Notes: generated by a model from the letters alone, not told the origin. 64,000 bases of DNA from Sulfurimonas sp. (GCF_026988655.1 NZ_JALSKT010000085.1:1-64000), one strand, 5' to 3'; shown: positions 8,150 through 18,958, numbered from the stretch's first letter. Made by a program: numbers and translations.

Positions 8150-9340
8150 TTATGTTAATGATGTAGTTTGATATAGCTTCATAAGCTCAAGATAAAAATC
8201 TTTTTCGGAGTGCTCTTCTAGAAGTCCTTTTACGGGAAAAGTATCATAATAGAGTTTTTCAAGATTTTTAAATCTATTTGGAAAAAGTTTTGAGAGTAAA
8301 AATGAGGAAATCTCTTTTCTCATAAGAACAGCAGGAGGTAAAATCCCCGCTTCAAGCAGTGCTAAAATAGAATCAGCATGATAAGATATTTGATGGTGTT
8401 GTCCGTGTGGACAGGTGTTTTTGCTCACTAATGTTTTACATTCGTCGCAATAAACATACTCACTTGCAACTGTAATTTCTATGTTTATGCCAGTAACCTT
8501 GTCTATGATAGACTTATTGGAATTACAATCATAAAACATTCCAAGTCCAGCATGATTCCGTCCGATAGTTAGACGATTGCAGCCGTAGTTTTTTGCAACA
8601 ATAGCATCAATAATAATCTCGTTATAGCCTGCAAAGATATAACTATTTTCAAGTGGTACAATGATGACACGATTTTTTGGTAGAAAGTTGTTGATAAAGT
8701 ACTCAAGTGCCTCTTTTCGTATTTCAAATTTTAAGTTTGCACTATCATATGGTTTAAGTAGGAAAATTACGAGTAAATCAGTGTTTTCAAGACTTTGTCT
8801 GATAAGTCGCTCATGCGCACGGTGGAGTGGATTTGCTCCCATCATTAAAGAGCTTGTATGCTTTGCACCTATGCGCTCTTTGGCTTTTTCTATAAGTATT
8901 TTGTTCTTATTTTTTATCCCATGAAGAATTTTATATTCTCCACTCAAAGCCCAATTACCTATGCGTTTTATTGTTGCCATAACTCCGGGATGTGTCAAAT
9001 CATCAGTACCGTAGATATGTTTGACACGTTCTTTGGGATCAATCTGAAATGTTTCTTCTGTAGTTAATGTAGCAAACTCTTGCCCATCACAAAGAATTGT
9101 GATCTCATCTCCAGCTTGTAAAGACTTGATGGTCTCTTCATTTTTTTTTCCAGATGGAGCTAAAACAAAAGGGAAAGGAAATGACTGCCCATCAATCAGT
9201 CCTGTTTTTAAGACCTCTTGAGACTCCTCTTCATTCATCAGTTTTGTGACAGGTTTTAAAAGAGAGTTGGCTACAAGTTCTAAAACTGATGCAGCTTCTT
9301 TATCTATATAAAGTGTCTTATTTTTTCTTGATGATGTCAT
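8150..9340 (-). CDS. ATP-sulfurylase-like protein with an altered active-site motif
   Basis: The 396 residues have the fold order of sulfate adenylyltransferase (ATP + sulfate to APS + PPi): a PUA-like N-terminal domain, then the nucleotidyltransferase domain, and a Cys-rich patch (CDECKTLVSKNTCPHG) typical of bacterial homodimeric forms. The hallmark motif QxRNPxHRxH appears as MMGANPLHRAH at about residues 166-176: the HxxH pair is kept but the Gln and Arg are missing. GRDHAG is GRNHAG. Sulfate activation is therefore doubtful and another nucleotidyl transfer is possible. The start overlaps the regulator gene by 23 bases. Campylobacter has a similar gene in the same position next to pgpA. 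Confidence 0.75.
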   Translation of the reverse strand: MTSSRKNKTLYIDKEAASVLELVANSLLKPVTKLMNEEESQEVLKTGLIDGQSFPFPFVLAPSGKKNEETIKSLQAGDEITILCDGQEFATLTTEETFQIDPKERVKHIYGTDDLTHPGVMATIKRIGNWALSGEYKILHGIKNKNKILIEKAKERIGAKHTSSLMMGANPLHRAHERLIRQSLENTDLLVIFLLKPYDSANLKFEIRKEALEYFINNFLPKNRVIIVPLENSYIFAGYNEIIIDAIVAKNYGCNRLTIGRNHAGLGMFYDCNSNKSIIDKVTGINIEITVASEYVYCDECKTLVSKNTCPHGQHHQISYHADSILALLEAGILPPAVLMRKEISSFLLSKLFPNRFKNLEKLYYDTFPVKGLLEEHSEKDFYLELMKLYQTTSLT

Positions 9341-10205
9341 ATTTTTTTCTTTTTTCCCATAAACTTTTACGACTAATACCTAATTTTTTAGAAAGTTCAG
9401 TGTCTGGATATTTGTCTTGGTAGTTTAGAACAATAAATTTTACATAATCTTCAATAGGTAAGATTTCACCTTTGTCAAAAACATTGTTTTCACTTTTTAT
9501 TTCAATAACTGGGAAATGAACATCTTCTATTTTATCATTACTCGCAACTATCGCTTTTTTCCCATCTATAAGTTCACAAAAGAGTTCTTTATCTGCTTTT
9601 TTAAGTGCTTGATAATCTACGATATAGGCTATAGAGTTCTGAGGTAAAGAGTCAATCTGACTCATAGCTTTAGAGCTCGTAAGCGTTATGAAATGGATTG
9701 GTAAATTTTCTTTTTTTGCATATTCAAAGGCAAAAGCATCGCTATATTTTTGAAAATTTGAGGAGACAAAGATAGGAAGGTTTAAATCTTCAAGAGAGTG
9801 ACCATGCTTTGTTGCAGCAAAGTTATATTCGATGTATTTTTCATATGCTTCATTACGTTTTTTGAGTCTTTCATAATCTTGATAATGGTCGATTTTTCTG
9901 ACGAGCTCTTCTATCATAAAAGGTTTTAGGATGTAGTCCTTTGCCCCTGCACTCAGTGGTTTTGAAACAGTATCATTACTAATGTAAGAAACCATGAGAA
10001 TGACGATTGAATTTTTAAAAGTCTCGATGACAGGAATAAAGTCTTGGCCATTTATGTTTGTTGAGAGCAAGACTGCATCATAGTTGTTACTTCTAATGGC
10101 ATCTTTTGTAGAAGTACACATCTCACAGACATGTCCAAGCTCTCCGAGTTTTGTTGCTATACTTTGTGCTAAATAAACTTCGTTTTCTATAATTAATATT
10201 TTCAT
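9318..10205 (-). CDS. HP1021-type orphan response regulator with a Fis-like HTH
   Basis: The 295 residues comprise a receiver-like domain (1-118), a middle domain and a C-terminal helix-turn-helix (DTELSKKLGISRKSLWEKRKK). The expected phospho-acceptor Asp is replaced by Ser48 (YDAVLLSTN), while Lys94 of LKPF is kept, so phosphorylation is unlikely. In Helicobacter, HP1021 next to ispDF (HP1020) has the same architecture, also lacks the Asp, and is known as a redox-responsive regulator that also binds oriC. The same neighbour (ispDF, 6 bases upstream) supports orthology. No sensor kinase gene is adjacent. It probably controls central metabolism and stress genes here too, but that is by analogy. 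Confidence 0.85.
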   Translation of the reverse strand: MKILIIENEVYLAQSIATKLGELGHVCEMCTSTKDAIRSNNYDAVLLSTNINGQDFIPVIETFKNSIVILMVSYISNDTVSKPLSAGAKDYILKPFMIEELVRKIDHYQDYERLKKRNEAYEKYIEYNFAATKHGHSLEDLNLPIFVSSNFQKYSDAFAFEYAKKENLPIHFITLTSSKAMSQIDSLPQNSIAYIVDYQALKKADKELFCELIDGKKAIVASNDKIEDVHFPVIEIKSENNVFDKGEILPIEDYVKFIVLNYQDKYPDTELSKKLGISRKSLWEKRKKYDIIKKK

Positions 10206-10211
10206 GTTGTC

Positions 10212-11330
10212 CTATCGTTTCCAGTTATAATATTTTAAATTTGCATTTGCCAATACACCAACACCTTCTGCTCGGCCAATAAAGCCAAGTTTTTCAGTAG
10301 TAGTTGCTTTGACATTCACTCTTGCTTTATCTATATGTAAAAGCTCTGCGATCACTTTTCTCATTTCATTTTTGTACTTAGCAATTCTTGGTTTTTGTGC
10401 TGCTATTGTGATATCTACATTCACAATAATAAAACCATAATTGTAAAGTTTATTGACTACACGTGAAAGAAGTTCTTTTGAATCTATTCCCTTATATGCG
10501 TCATCATTGTCAGGAAATAACATCCCAATGTCACCCATTCCCGCAGCACCTAAAAGTGCATCTATAAGAGAATGAAGTGCTACATCCCCATCACTATGGG
10601 CTTTAAATCCAAACTCACTCTCTATCTTCACGCCGCCAAGAAACATTTCACCTTTATCATCAAAAGCATGCACATCAAAGCCATTACCACTTAAAATATC
10701 AGATGATGGTGCTTCAAGACATGGTAATTTATTGAGATCATGTGTGTATGTGATTTTATGCGCCTCTTCATCGCCTGTAACAAATACTCTTGTTCCTCCA
10801 AACGCAGTGATTGCACTACTTTCATCTGTGAACTCTTCTTTTGTTTGTAATGATGATTTTAAAATGGAAGTTTTTGAGAGTTGAGGGGTTTGGATACGTT
10901 TTACTTTATCTCTATCTATTGTTTTATCTTCATAAACTATAGTATCTGTTACTTTTAAAAAAGGAACAATAGAATCAGCATCATTTTTACAGCTAATGAT
11001 TCTGTTTAAGAGCTCTTTGTTAATACAAGCTCTTGCAACATCACTTACTAAAACATAATCACTCTCTACTGCGTTTAAAGCATTTTTAAGGGATTGTTGT
11101 CGCGTATTTCCACCTGTAATAAAGGTATAGTCTGCATAATTTTGCATAAAAGGAATTTCATCTGCCGTCGAGACGATGATAATCTTAGTAAAGAGTTTAG
11201 TGCTGTAAAAATTGTCTGCCACATACTGCCATAAAGGCTTGTGAGCGATTCGGAGCCACTGTTTTTTAACATTCATGTCAAAACGACTAGAGCTACCTGC
11301 TGCTAAGAGTACAAGTGTTAAATCGGGCAA
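10212..11330 (-). CDS. ispDF: Bifunctional IspD/IspF isoprenoid enzyme
   Basis: The 372-residue fusion performs two steps of the methylerythritol phosphate pathway. The N-terminal half is the cytidylyltransferase IspD (LLAAGSSSRF, VLVSDVARACI, RIQTPQ). The C-terminal half from about residue 215 is the cyclodiphosphate synthase IspF (GNGFDVHAF, HSDGDVALHSLIDALLGAAG, DIGMLFPD, TTTEKLGFIGRAEG). IspE, between these steps, is not in the window. The fusion is usual in this phylum. It heads the group running down to pgpA. Confidence 0.96.
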   Translation of the reverse strand: MPDLTLVLLAAGSSSRFDMNVKKQWLRIAHKPLWQYVADNFYSTKLFTKIIIVSTADEIPFMQNYADYTFITGGNTRQQSLKNALNAVESDYVLVSDVARACINKELLNRIISCKNDADSIVPFLKVTDTIVYEDKTIDRDKVKRIQTPQLSKTSILKSSLQTKEEFTDESSAITAFGGTRVFVTGDEEAHKITYTHDLNKLPCLEAPSSDILSGNGFDVHAFDDKGEMFLGGVKIESEFGFKAHSDGDVALHSLIDALLGAAGMGDIGMLFPDNDDAYKGIDSKELLSRVVNKLYNYGFIIVNVDITIAAQKPRIAKYKNEMRKVIAELLHIDKARVNVKATTTEKLGFIGRAEGVGVLANANLKYYNWKR

Positions 11331-11527
11331 ATAGTCTCCTCATCCTTAAAAGTGTTACGAAATTATACACCCAAAAAGCTTTTTTTTATCTTGAATGTGT
11401 AAATTAGTGCCTAGATAGAGTCAAATATTGCATAAATAATCTTATCAATATGTTTACTTTATGTTAGATTAACTTTATTTGATTATATTTCCATCATATA
11501 TAAAAGAATCTAAAATATAATAAATAG

Positions 11528-12934
<1,407 letters not shown>

Positions 12935-13227
12935 AGTAATTTTTGAAAAAAGTAGATTCTAAACAAGACAATATTTGTCTTATTTAGATATACTATAATT
13001 CAAAAATTATTTCTTTGTAAAAAGAGATAAAAATGATAGAAGGGAATGAAAAGATTCCCTTAAATTTATGAAACACAAACGAAAAGGCACAAAGTGCCGT
13101 GGACTTCCTGTCGAGGGAAACCAAGCGTTAACGTAGCTAAAGGGACTTGTTCCTTTGGCGTGAGAAAAAGGGAATGAAAAAGGTTCCCTTAAATTTTATA
13201 AAATAAAATTAAAGGAAAATAGACAAT
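12935..13227 (+). other. Spacer with a row of hairpins between thiC and mrp
   Basis: No gene fits here. The region holds AAGACAA/TTGTCTT (12965-12981), a TATAAT at 12994-12999, AGGGAAT/ATTCCCT (13041-13060), GGCAC/GTGCC (13086-13098), AAAGGGA/TTCCTTT (about 13139-13156) and AGGGAA/TTCCCT (13169-13189). The first and last GGGAA hairpins are near-copies of one unit that ends TTCCCTTAAATTT. The layout suggests a structured leader or small RNA driven from the TATAAT box, or a decayed repeat element. None of this is proven. Confidence 0.45.
12994..12999 (+). promoter_or_regulatory. Possible -10 box upstream of the hairpin spacer and mrp
   Basis: TATAAT is preceded by AT-rich sequence. It lies about 230 bases before mrp, so a transcript from it would contain all four downstream hairpins. 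This is a consensus match only. Confidence 0.35.
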
Positions 13228-14397
13228 ATGACTGAAGAAAATGTAAAATCAGCACTTTCAAAAGTAATGTATCCTGGTTTCACCAAAGATATCGTAACTT
13301 TTGGTTTTGTAAAAGATATAGTAGTAAATGGAAATGATGTTAGCTTGAGCGTTGAAATCACTTCATCAGCTCCAGAAGTTGCACAACAAATTAAAGATGA
13401 AGCAACTGCTGAACTTATGAGAGAGGGTTTTGAAGGTATTACTATTAATGTAAAAGCTCCTCAAATGCCAAGAGAAAGTTCTTCTCAAGGGAAAAATATA
13501 GCACCGCAAATCAAAAACTTTCTTATGGTAAGTTCTGGTAAGGGTGGGGTTGGTAAATCAACTACTGCAGTAAATGTAGCGATTGCACTTGCAGCTCAAG
13601 GGAAAAAAGTCGGTCTTTTAGATGCAGATATCTATGGTCCAAATATCCCTCGTATGCTTGGGATTTCTGACATAAAACCTGAAGTAAATGGCAACAAAGT
13701 CCTTCCAATTAAGGCCTATGGTCTTGAAGTAATGTCTATGGGTTCATTAATGGAAGAAGGTCAGTCATTAATCTGGCGTGGTGCAATGATCATGAAAGCA
13801 ATTGAACAATTTTTACGTGATATCTTATGGTCAGAACTAGATGTTTTAGTTATCGATATGCCACCGGGAACTGGTGATGCACAACTTACACTTGCTCAAG
13901 CTGTTCCAGTAACTGCAGGTCTAACAGTGACAACGCCACAAAGCGTTTCTCTTGATGATTCACGTCGTTCATTAGATATGTTTAAAAAACTGAACATTCC
14001 TATCGCTGGAATTGTTGAAAATATGAGTGGATTTATTGCTCCAGATACTGGTGTTGAGTATGACATCTTTGGAAAAGGAACATCACAACCAATGGCCGAT
14101 GAGTTTGATACAAAAATCATTGCTGAAATTCCAATCGAGCCTGCTATCAGAACTGGTGGTGATGAGGGTAAACCTATCACTTTTGTAGCTCCAACAAGTG
14201 AAACAGCAAAACGCTATATGCAAGCTGCTGAGTCTATTTGGACAACGATAGAAGAGATCAATGCAAACGGTGGAGTAGATAACCAAGCTGTACAACCGAC
14301 TACACCTCCAGGTGTAAGTGCATGTTCAACTGGTGCTGCTGCTCCTAAAGCACAAAGTAGTGACGAGAGTTGCGGTACAGGATGTGGCTGCCACTAG
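13228..14397 (+). CDS. mrp: Mrp/ApbC-type iron-sulfur cluster carrier ATPase
   Basis: The 389-residue cytoplasmic P-loop ATPase passes Fe-S clusters to target proteins. It has an N-terminal MIP18/DUF59 domain (about 1-85), then the Walker A deviant SSGKGGVGKST, LDADIYGPNIPRML, and DMPPGTGDAQLTLAQ. The C-terminus has a Cys-rich tail, CSTGAAAPKAQ...CGTGCGCH, longer than in some homologues. AAAGGAAAA upstream is the ribosome site. A strong hairpin follows the stop. Confidence 0.94.
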   Translation: MTEENVKSALSKVMYPGFTKDIVTFGFVKDIVVNGNDVSLSVEITSSAPEVAQQIKDEATAELMREGFEGITINVKAPQMPRESSSQGKNIAPQIKNFLMVSSGKGGVGKSTTAVNVAIALAAQGKKVGLLDADIYGPNIPRMLGISDIKPEVNGNKVLPIKAYGLEVMSMGSLMEEGQSLIWRGAMIMKAIEQFLRDILWSELDVLVIDMPPGTGDAQLTLAQAVPVTAGLTVTTPQSVSLDDSRRSLDMFKKLNIPIAGIVENMSGFIAPDTGVEYDIFGKGTSQPMADEFDTKIIAEIPIEPAIRTGGDEGKPITFVAPTSETAKRYMQAAESIWTTIEEINANGGVDNQAVQPTTPPGVSACSTGAAAPKAQSSDESCGTGCGCH

Positions 14398-14407
14398 TAG
14401 CTTCATC

Positions 14408-14430
14408 TTCTTCGGGATTTTCCCGAAGAA
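14408..14430. terminator. Terminator between mrp and glmS
   Basis: TTCTTCGGGA (14408-14417) pairs perfectly with TCCCGAAGAA (14421-14430) across a 3-base loop. T-rich sequence follows on the plus strand. It lies between the convergent ends of mrp and glmS and probably ends mrp transcription. Confidence 0.8.
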
Positions 14431-14458
14431 ATCAAATTTATTATTCTTTCAATTTTAT

Positions 14459-16273
14459 TTATTCTACAGTAACACTTTTAGCAAGATTTCTAGGCATATC
14501 AACATCATTCCCAAGTCTTACAGAAATTTCAAGTGACAATATTTGTACTACAACCATCATCTCAAAAAATTCTAACATATAATGACTTTGTGGCTGCGTT
14601 TGAATATAATCATCTGCCTTATCAAATACTAAAGGAGAGATGGCACAGATAGTTGCATCTCTTGCACTTAGCTCTTCTACATTACTTTTTGATTTTTCAT
14701 ATAATAAATGCTCGGGAAGTAGGGCAATAGTGAACAACTCAGGATCAGCAAGTGCGATTGGACCATGCTTCATCTCACCACTTGGATAGCCCTCAGCATG
14801 CAAGTATGATATCTCTTTAAGTTTTAGGGCACCCTCAAGTGCAAGTGGATAAAAAAGATCTCTTCCTATAAAAAAGAAACCATGTCCATGAAGATATCTT
14901 TTTGATAAACGCTTGATACGTTCATGCATAGAGTCTTCAACTTTTACACTTCTAGGAACTTCTCGAAGAAGAGCTATCTGTTTTGCTATCTCTTGGGCAT
15001 CAAGTGTATTTCTTAGTTTTGCTACATAGAGTGAAAGCATCCAAAAAACCACAACTTGTGTAGCAAATGCTTTGGTAGAAGCCACACCTTTTTCAATCCC
15101 TGCACGAGTTAATATACTTGCATCTGCGATGCGAACCATAGAAGAGTTGTCAACATTACAGATTACAAGAGTTTTCAAACCTGCATTTTTTGCCATCTTT
15201 AAAGTCTCTAAAGTATCGGCTGTCTCACCACTTTGTGAGATAACGACAAAAAGGGTATCTTTTGTCATAATAGGTTCACGGTAACGAAACTCAGAAGCAA
15301 CTTCAACGGAGGTTTTTACTTTTGAGTAGCGTTCAAACATATATGAAGCTGTAAGTGCTGAGTGATACGAAGTACCACAAGCACAAAGTTTGATTTCATT
15401 GATACCATCAAAAAGTGAGCTGTCTATTTCATCTAAAATGATTTCATTTTCGCTCAGACGTCCAAGGAGTGTATCAACAATCACATCACTTTGTTCATAT
15501 ATCTCTTTTTCCATGAAGAAACGGTAGCCATCTTTTTGTGCAGAGAGTTTGTTTGTTGAGAGTTTTGTAAAGATAGGCTCTCTTTGTGTATCATTTTTGT
15601 CAAATATAACAATTTTCTCAGGAGTAACATAACCGTAATCTCCATCTTCAAAGTAGTTAACATCACTACAATGCCCAATAAGAGGTGTGTCTGATGAAGC
15701 AAAGTATTTTTCATTTTCTGTGTTGATACCAACAAGCATTGGTGAACCGTTTTTTGCAAAAAAGATTCTTTCATCTTCACCTTTTGTTACAAGTAAGATA
15801 GCGTACGCACCTTCAAGCTCAGAGATAGTTTCTTTAAAGGCTTCAAAAGCATCAGCACTCTTCTTTAATTTTTCCTCAAAGAGATGTACTATAACTTCTG
15901 TATCTGTTTGACTTAAAAAGTGAACACCTTTTTCTTGTAACTCTTTTTTAAGTTCTGCATAGTTTTCAATGATACCATTGTGGACAACATAAGAGCTGCT
16001 TCCAACATGAGGATGCGCATTAAGTTCTGTAGGTTTTCCATGTGTAGCCCATCTTGTATGTCCAATACCGACAGCGAATTTATCAGTTACAAAATCTTTT
16101 GTTTTGTCTTCGAGATTAACGAGTTTTCCGACAGCTTTAAAGCTTGAGAAATTGTTATCGCTTAAAATGGCGATACCTGCTGAATCATAGCCTCTATATT
16201 CGAGCTCTTTAAGCCCCTCTAATAAAATCTCTTTTGTGTTCTTTTTTCCTAAATAACCGACAATTCCGCACAT
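14459..16273 (-). CDS. glmS: Glutamine-fructose-6-phosphate aminotransferase
   Basis: It makes glucosamine-6-phosphate for peptidoglycan and lipopolysaccharide. The 604 residues have the N-terminal amidotransferase domain with nucleophile Cys2 (MCGIVGYLG), GHTRWATHG and HNGIIENY, then two SIS sugar-isomerase domains (CGTSYHSAL, SQSGETADTLETL). The C-terminal stretch ends DMPRNLAKSVTVE, the usual catalytic tail. It starts 16 bases after glnD, so no glmS ribozyme fits between them and none was seen. Confidence 0.97.
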   Translation of the reverse strand: MCGIVGYLGKKNTKEILLEGLKELEYRGYDSAGIAILSDNNFSSFKAVGKLVNLEDKTKDFVTDKFAVGIGHTRWATHGKPTELNAHPHVGSSSYVVHNGIIENYAELKKELQEKGVHFLSQTDTEVIVHLFEEKLKKSADAFEAFKETISELEGAYAILLVTKGEDERIFFAKNGSPMLVGINTENEKYFASSDTPLIGHCSDVNYFEDGDYGYVTPEKIVIFDKNDTQREPIFTKLSTNKLSAQKDGYRFFMEKEIYEQSDVIVDTLLGRLSENEIILDEIDSSLFDGINEIKLCACGTSYHSALTASYMFERYSKVKTSVEVASEFRYREPIMTKDTLFVVISQSGETADTLETLKMAKNAGLKTLVICNVDNSSMVRIADASILTRAGIEKGVASTKAFATQVVVFWMLSLYVAKLRNTLDAQEIAKQIALLREVPRSVKVEDSMHERIKRLSKRYLHGHGFFFIGRDLFYPLALEGALKLKEISYLHAEGYPSGEMKHGPIALADPELFTIALLPEHLLYEKSKSNVEELSARDATICAISPLVFDKADDYIQTQPQSHYMLEFFEMMVVVQILSLEISVRLGNDVDMPRNLAKSVTVE

Positions 16274-16289
16274 AAATTTTCCTTATTTT

Positions 16290-18803
16290 TTATTGTGGTC
16301 TAGCACTTAATACTTCATAAATATTTTCAACATTATTACATATTTTGTTTTGTTTTTCCATTAAAAAACTATCTCTTACTTTGTGTTTGCTTGAATGTAT
16401 TTTTGCTGTGATGATATTGATTCCAAGTTCTTCAAACTTGTACATAACATAAGCAAGTAATCCTGTTTGATTAGCTGTATGAATGGTGAGTTCCGCATGG
16501 GTGAGTGAGTGTTCACAGTCAATATTGATCTCATTTTTTAAAATAGTAATCTTTTTGAGAGGGACCTTTTTGCTCATATCAAAAGCATTGTCAATGATAT
16601 CTTGAACTTCAACTAAAATATTTTCATCAACATTTTGGATAAATTCAATTTTAAAATATTTTAGCCCATCAAAAAGTGTAAAAATCTCCATAGAACCTAC
16701 TTGCAAATGTGCCAAAGTTGCTAAAAGATAGCTGATATTGAGAGGAATATGTCTAAATATTTCTATGCTAAGAGAGTTTTCGTGTTTGACACTAAAACTG
16801 TACTCTTTTGTCTCTCTAGCAATTTTAGCAATATGAATAATATCCTGAGGGGAGTGTTTAAAGAAGAAAAGACTAGACTCTATTGTGAGTATTTTTTTCT
16901 GTAATAGACTTGGCAGCTCTTTAAACTCTGCTAGGTTTTTTACTCTTGTTTCAATCAAAAGACGTTTTTTTGCATCGGTGATTCTTCCTTTATTTTCGGC
17001 AACTTCTAAGGCATTTTGATATAAATCAAAAAGAAGTTTAGCGTTAAATGAGTTATAAATATCTCCTCCAACACCACTAATATCTGCATAGGTTAGTAGA
17101 TAAAGTAGCTTGAGGTTTTTTGTATCTTCGATTTTTGACATAAATTTATACAATGTTTTTTCATTATGAATATTTTCTTTAAACGCAACACTACTCATAA
17201 GCACATGGTGGCGTGTTAATGTCACTGCCCGCTTGATATTTTCTTCACTTATATTGATTTTTTTAGTAAATTGTGCAACAAGTTTAGCACCAACTTCACT
17301 GTGGTCTTGCACTCTTCCTTTTCCACTGTCATGGAAAAAGACAACTATTTTAAGTAAAAGCTTTTCATCCCCATTAAGGGCTTGATAGAGTGTTTTCAAA
17401 AATGGATCACTGATATTTTCTAAGGCTTCAACACATTTGATAGAGTGCACATCAACAGGGTACTGATGGTATCCGTCAAACTGTGGAAGATGCATGACTT
17501 TTTTGAAGTTAGGAAAGAGTTCTTCAAGTATTCCTGCATCATAAAAAAGTTCTAAAAAACAAGCAATATGTTCTTTTTTCATTAGCTCTTTGAGAAGTAT
17601 GTAGATTTTACCACTTAATGGATGTATGATTTTTGCTGTAGTAAATTGATATAAAAATCCAGCATCAAAACGGTAGTGTTTATCTTCTAAGTCTATAAGT
17701 AATTGTAAAAGTACCTTTATATCCTGCTTTGGCAGATGAAAGGAAGCATACAGTCTTGAGTCGTTTAAGTAAAAGCCTTTTTGGATTCTACCGCGTTTAA
17801 AGGTCATGATATTATTTGTATCGTATATAAATTGGCGTACCATTTTTTTGACAAATATTTGTACGAAATTATTGATACGCCACTCAGCTTCTAAGACTTT
17901 TGAAGCTAGCTTTTTTTGCTCTTTAAACCCAAGAAGTTTACTCACTTCTGGAATATATTCGAGCAAGAGCCTGTCTTCTTGCTTTTTGGTGATGAGATGC
18001 AGAGCGCTTCGTACACGGTACAATAATTCTAATGCTATACGGTATTCTTTATATTCATCTTCACTAAAAACTGTTCCACTTAACTCTTTAATAGTATCAA
18101 TCCCATAAATGGTTTTTGCAATCCAAAAAATCAAATGCGTATCACGCAGCCCTCCAACACTCTCTTTGATATTTGGCTGCATTGTGCTTGGGTATTTTTT
18201 TCGCCTTATTTGGGCTTCTTCAATCTTGGCTATGATAAACTCTTTTTGTTTATCAAGTCTAATTTTATTTAGCTCTCTTTGGGTTGCATGCCAGGTAAAA
18301 GGAGAACCTGTAATCAAGCGTGATTCCATTAAAGAGGTCTTGATGGTAACATCCTCCGTACTAGCTTGATAAAGATCCGCTACTTCATGCACTCTATGTC
18401 CGAGCTTCATCCCTGCATCGAGTGCCAGATAGAAAAGTTTTTCTATGATGAGTTTGGTGTTATAGCCCTCAACATCTTTATAAACGATAAGTAAGTCGAT
18501 ATCACTTTGCACGCTAAGCTGCTCACGTCCATAACTGCCAAGTGCGACAATGGCTATGGGGATAGAGCTTCGCATTGGGAGATAGTTGCCAAAGACTCTA
18601 CGCAAGACCGTTTTATACATCAGGTCTATGATGGAGTCAAGTTTTTTTGTATGGCGAACAAGAAAATCTTTTCCTTGGTTCTTTGTAAAAAGCTCAGGAA
18701 GCGATTCTTTATACTCTTTGATATATTGTCTAAAGAGTTTTGAAAGTTCAAAGTCTGAACCATTTTTTTCAATGATATTTTCTATTTCTAGTAGTAAGTT
18801 CAT
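16290..18803 (-). CDS. glnD: PII uridylyltransferase / uridylyl-removing enzyme
   Basis: The nitrogen sensor modifies PII proteins according to glutamine. The 837 residues show the nucleotidyltransferase core ALGSYGREQLSVQSDIDLLIV, an HD domain (VDVHSIKCVEAL, FFHDSGKGRVQDHSEVG), and C-terminal ACT domains (LTIHTANQTGLLAYVMYKF). It is upstream of glmS in one transcription unit, linking nitrogen status with amino-sugar synthesis. The target PII gene is not in the window. An unusual 59-bp palindrome lies about 60 bases before its start. Confidence 0.94.
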   Translation of the reverse strand: MNLLLEIENIIEKNGSDFELSKLFRQYIKEYKESLPELFTKNQGKDFLVRHTKKLDSIIDLMYKTVLRRVFGNYLPMRSSIPIAIVALGSYGREQLSVQSDIDLLIVYKDVEGYNTKLIIEKLFYLALDAGMKLGHRVHEVADLYQASTEDVTIKTSLMESRLITGSPFTWHATQRELNKIRLDKQKEFIIAKIEEAQIRRKKYPSTMQPNIKESVGGLRDTHLIFWIAKTIYGIDTIKELSGTVFSEDEYKEYRIALELLYRVRSALHLITKKQEDRLLLEYIPEVSKLLGFKEQKKLASKVLEAEWRINNFVQIFVKKMVRQFIYDTNNIMTFKRGRIQKGFYLNDSRLYASFHLPKQDIKVLLQLLIDLEDKHYRFDAGFLYQFTTAKIIHPLSGKIYILLKELMKKEHIACFLELFYDAGILEELFPNFKKVMHLPQFDGYHQYPVDVHSIKCVEALENISDPFLKTLYQALNGDEKLLLKIVVFFHDSGKGRVQDHSEVGAKLVAQFTKKINISEENIKRAVTLTRHHVLMSSVAFKENIHNEKTLYKFMSKIEDTKNLKLLYLLTYADISGVGGDIYNSFNAKLLFDLYQNALEVAENKGRITDAKKRLLIETRVKNLAEFKELPSLLQKKILTIESSLFFFKHSPQDIIHIAKIARETKEYSFSVKHENSLSIEIFRHIPLNISYLLATLAHLQVGSMEIFTLFDGLKYFKIEFIQNVDENILVEVQDIIDNAFDMSKKVPLKKITILKNEINIDCEHSLTHAELTIHTANQTGLLAYVMYKFEELGINIITAKIHSSKHKVRDSFLMEKQNKICNNVENIYEVLSARPQ

Positions 18804-18864
18804 GGTATTTATCTCAAATTTTTATTAAATTATAGTATAGTAATCTTTATTAGCTATAATATTT

Positions 18865-18923
18865 TAAGTGCTTGACAAGAATAAATGTCATAAATTATGT
18901 CATTTATTCTTGTCAGGCACTTA
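18865..18923. repeat. 59-bp near-perfect palindrome between glnD and the ABM-domain gene
   Basis: The 29-base arms (18865-18893 and 18895-18923) pair except for one T-T mismatch and one G-T pair, with a single A at the centre. The core of each arm is TGACAAGAATAAATG and its complement. It sits between two divergent genes, so it is not an obvious terminator. It could form a cruciform, a long RNA hairpin, or serve as a binding site or miniature mobile element. Confidence 0.8.
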
Positions 18924-18958
18924 TGTATAACTTATAAACAATGAGTAAAGGGATAGAT

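Noticed and set aside
16274-16289. A glmS ribozyme before glmS
   Set aside because: Only 16 bases separate glnD and glmS, far too few for the ribozyme.
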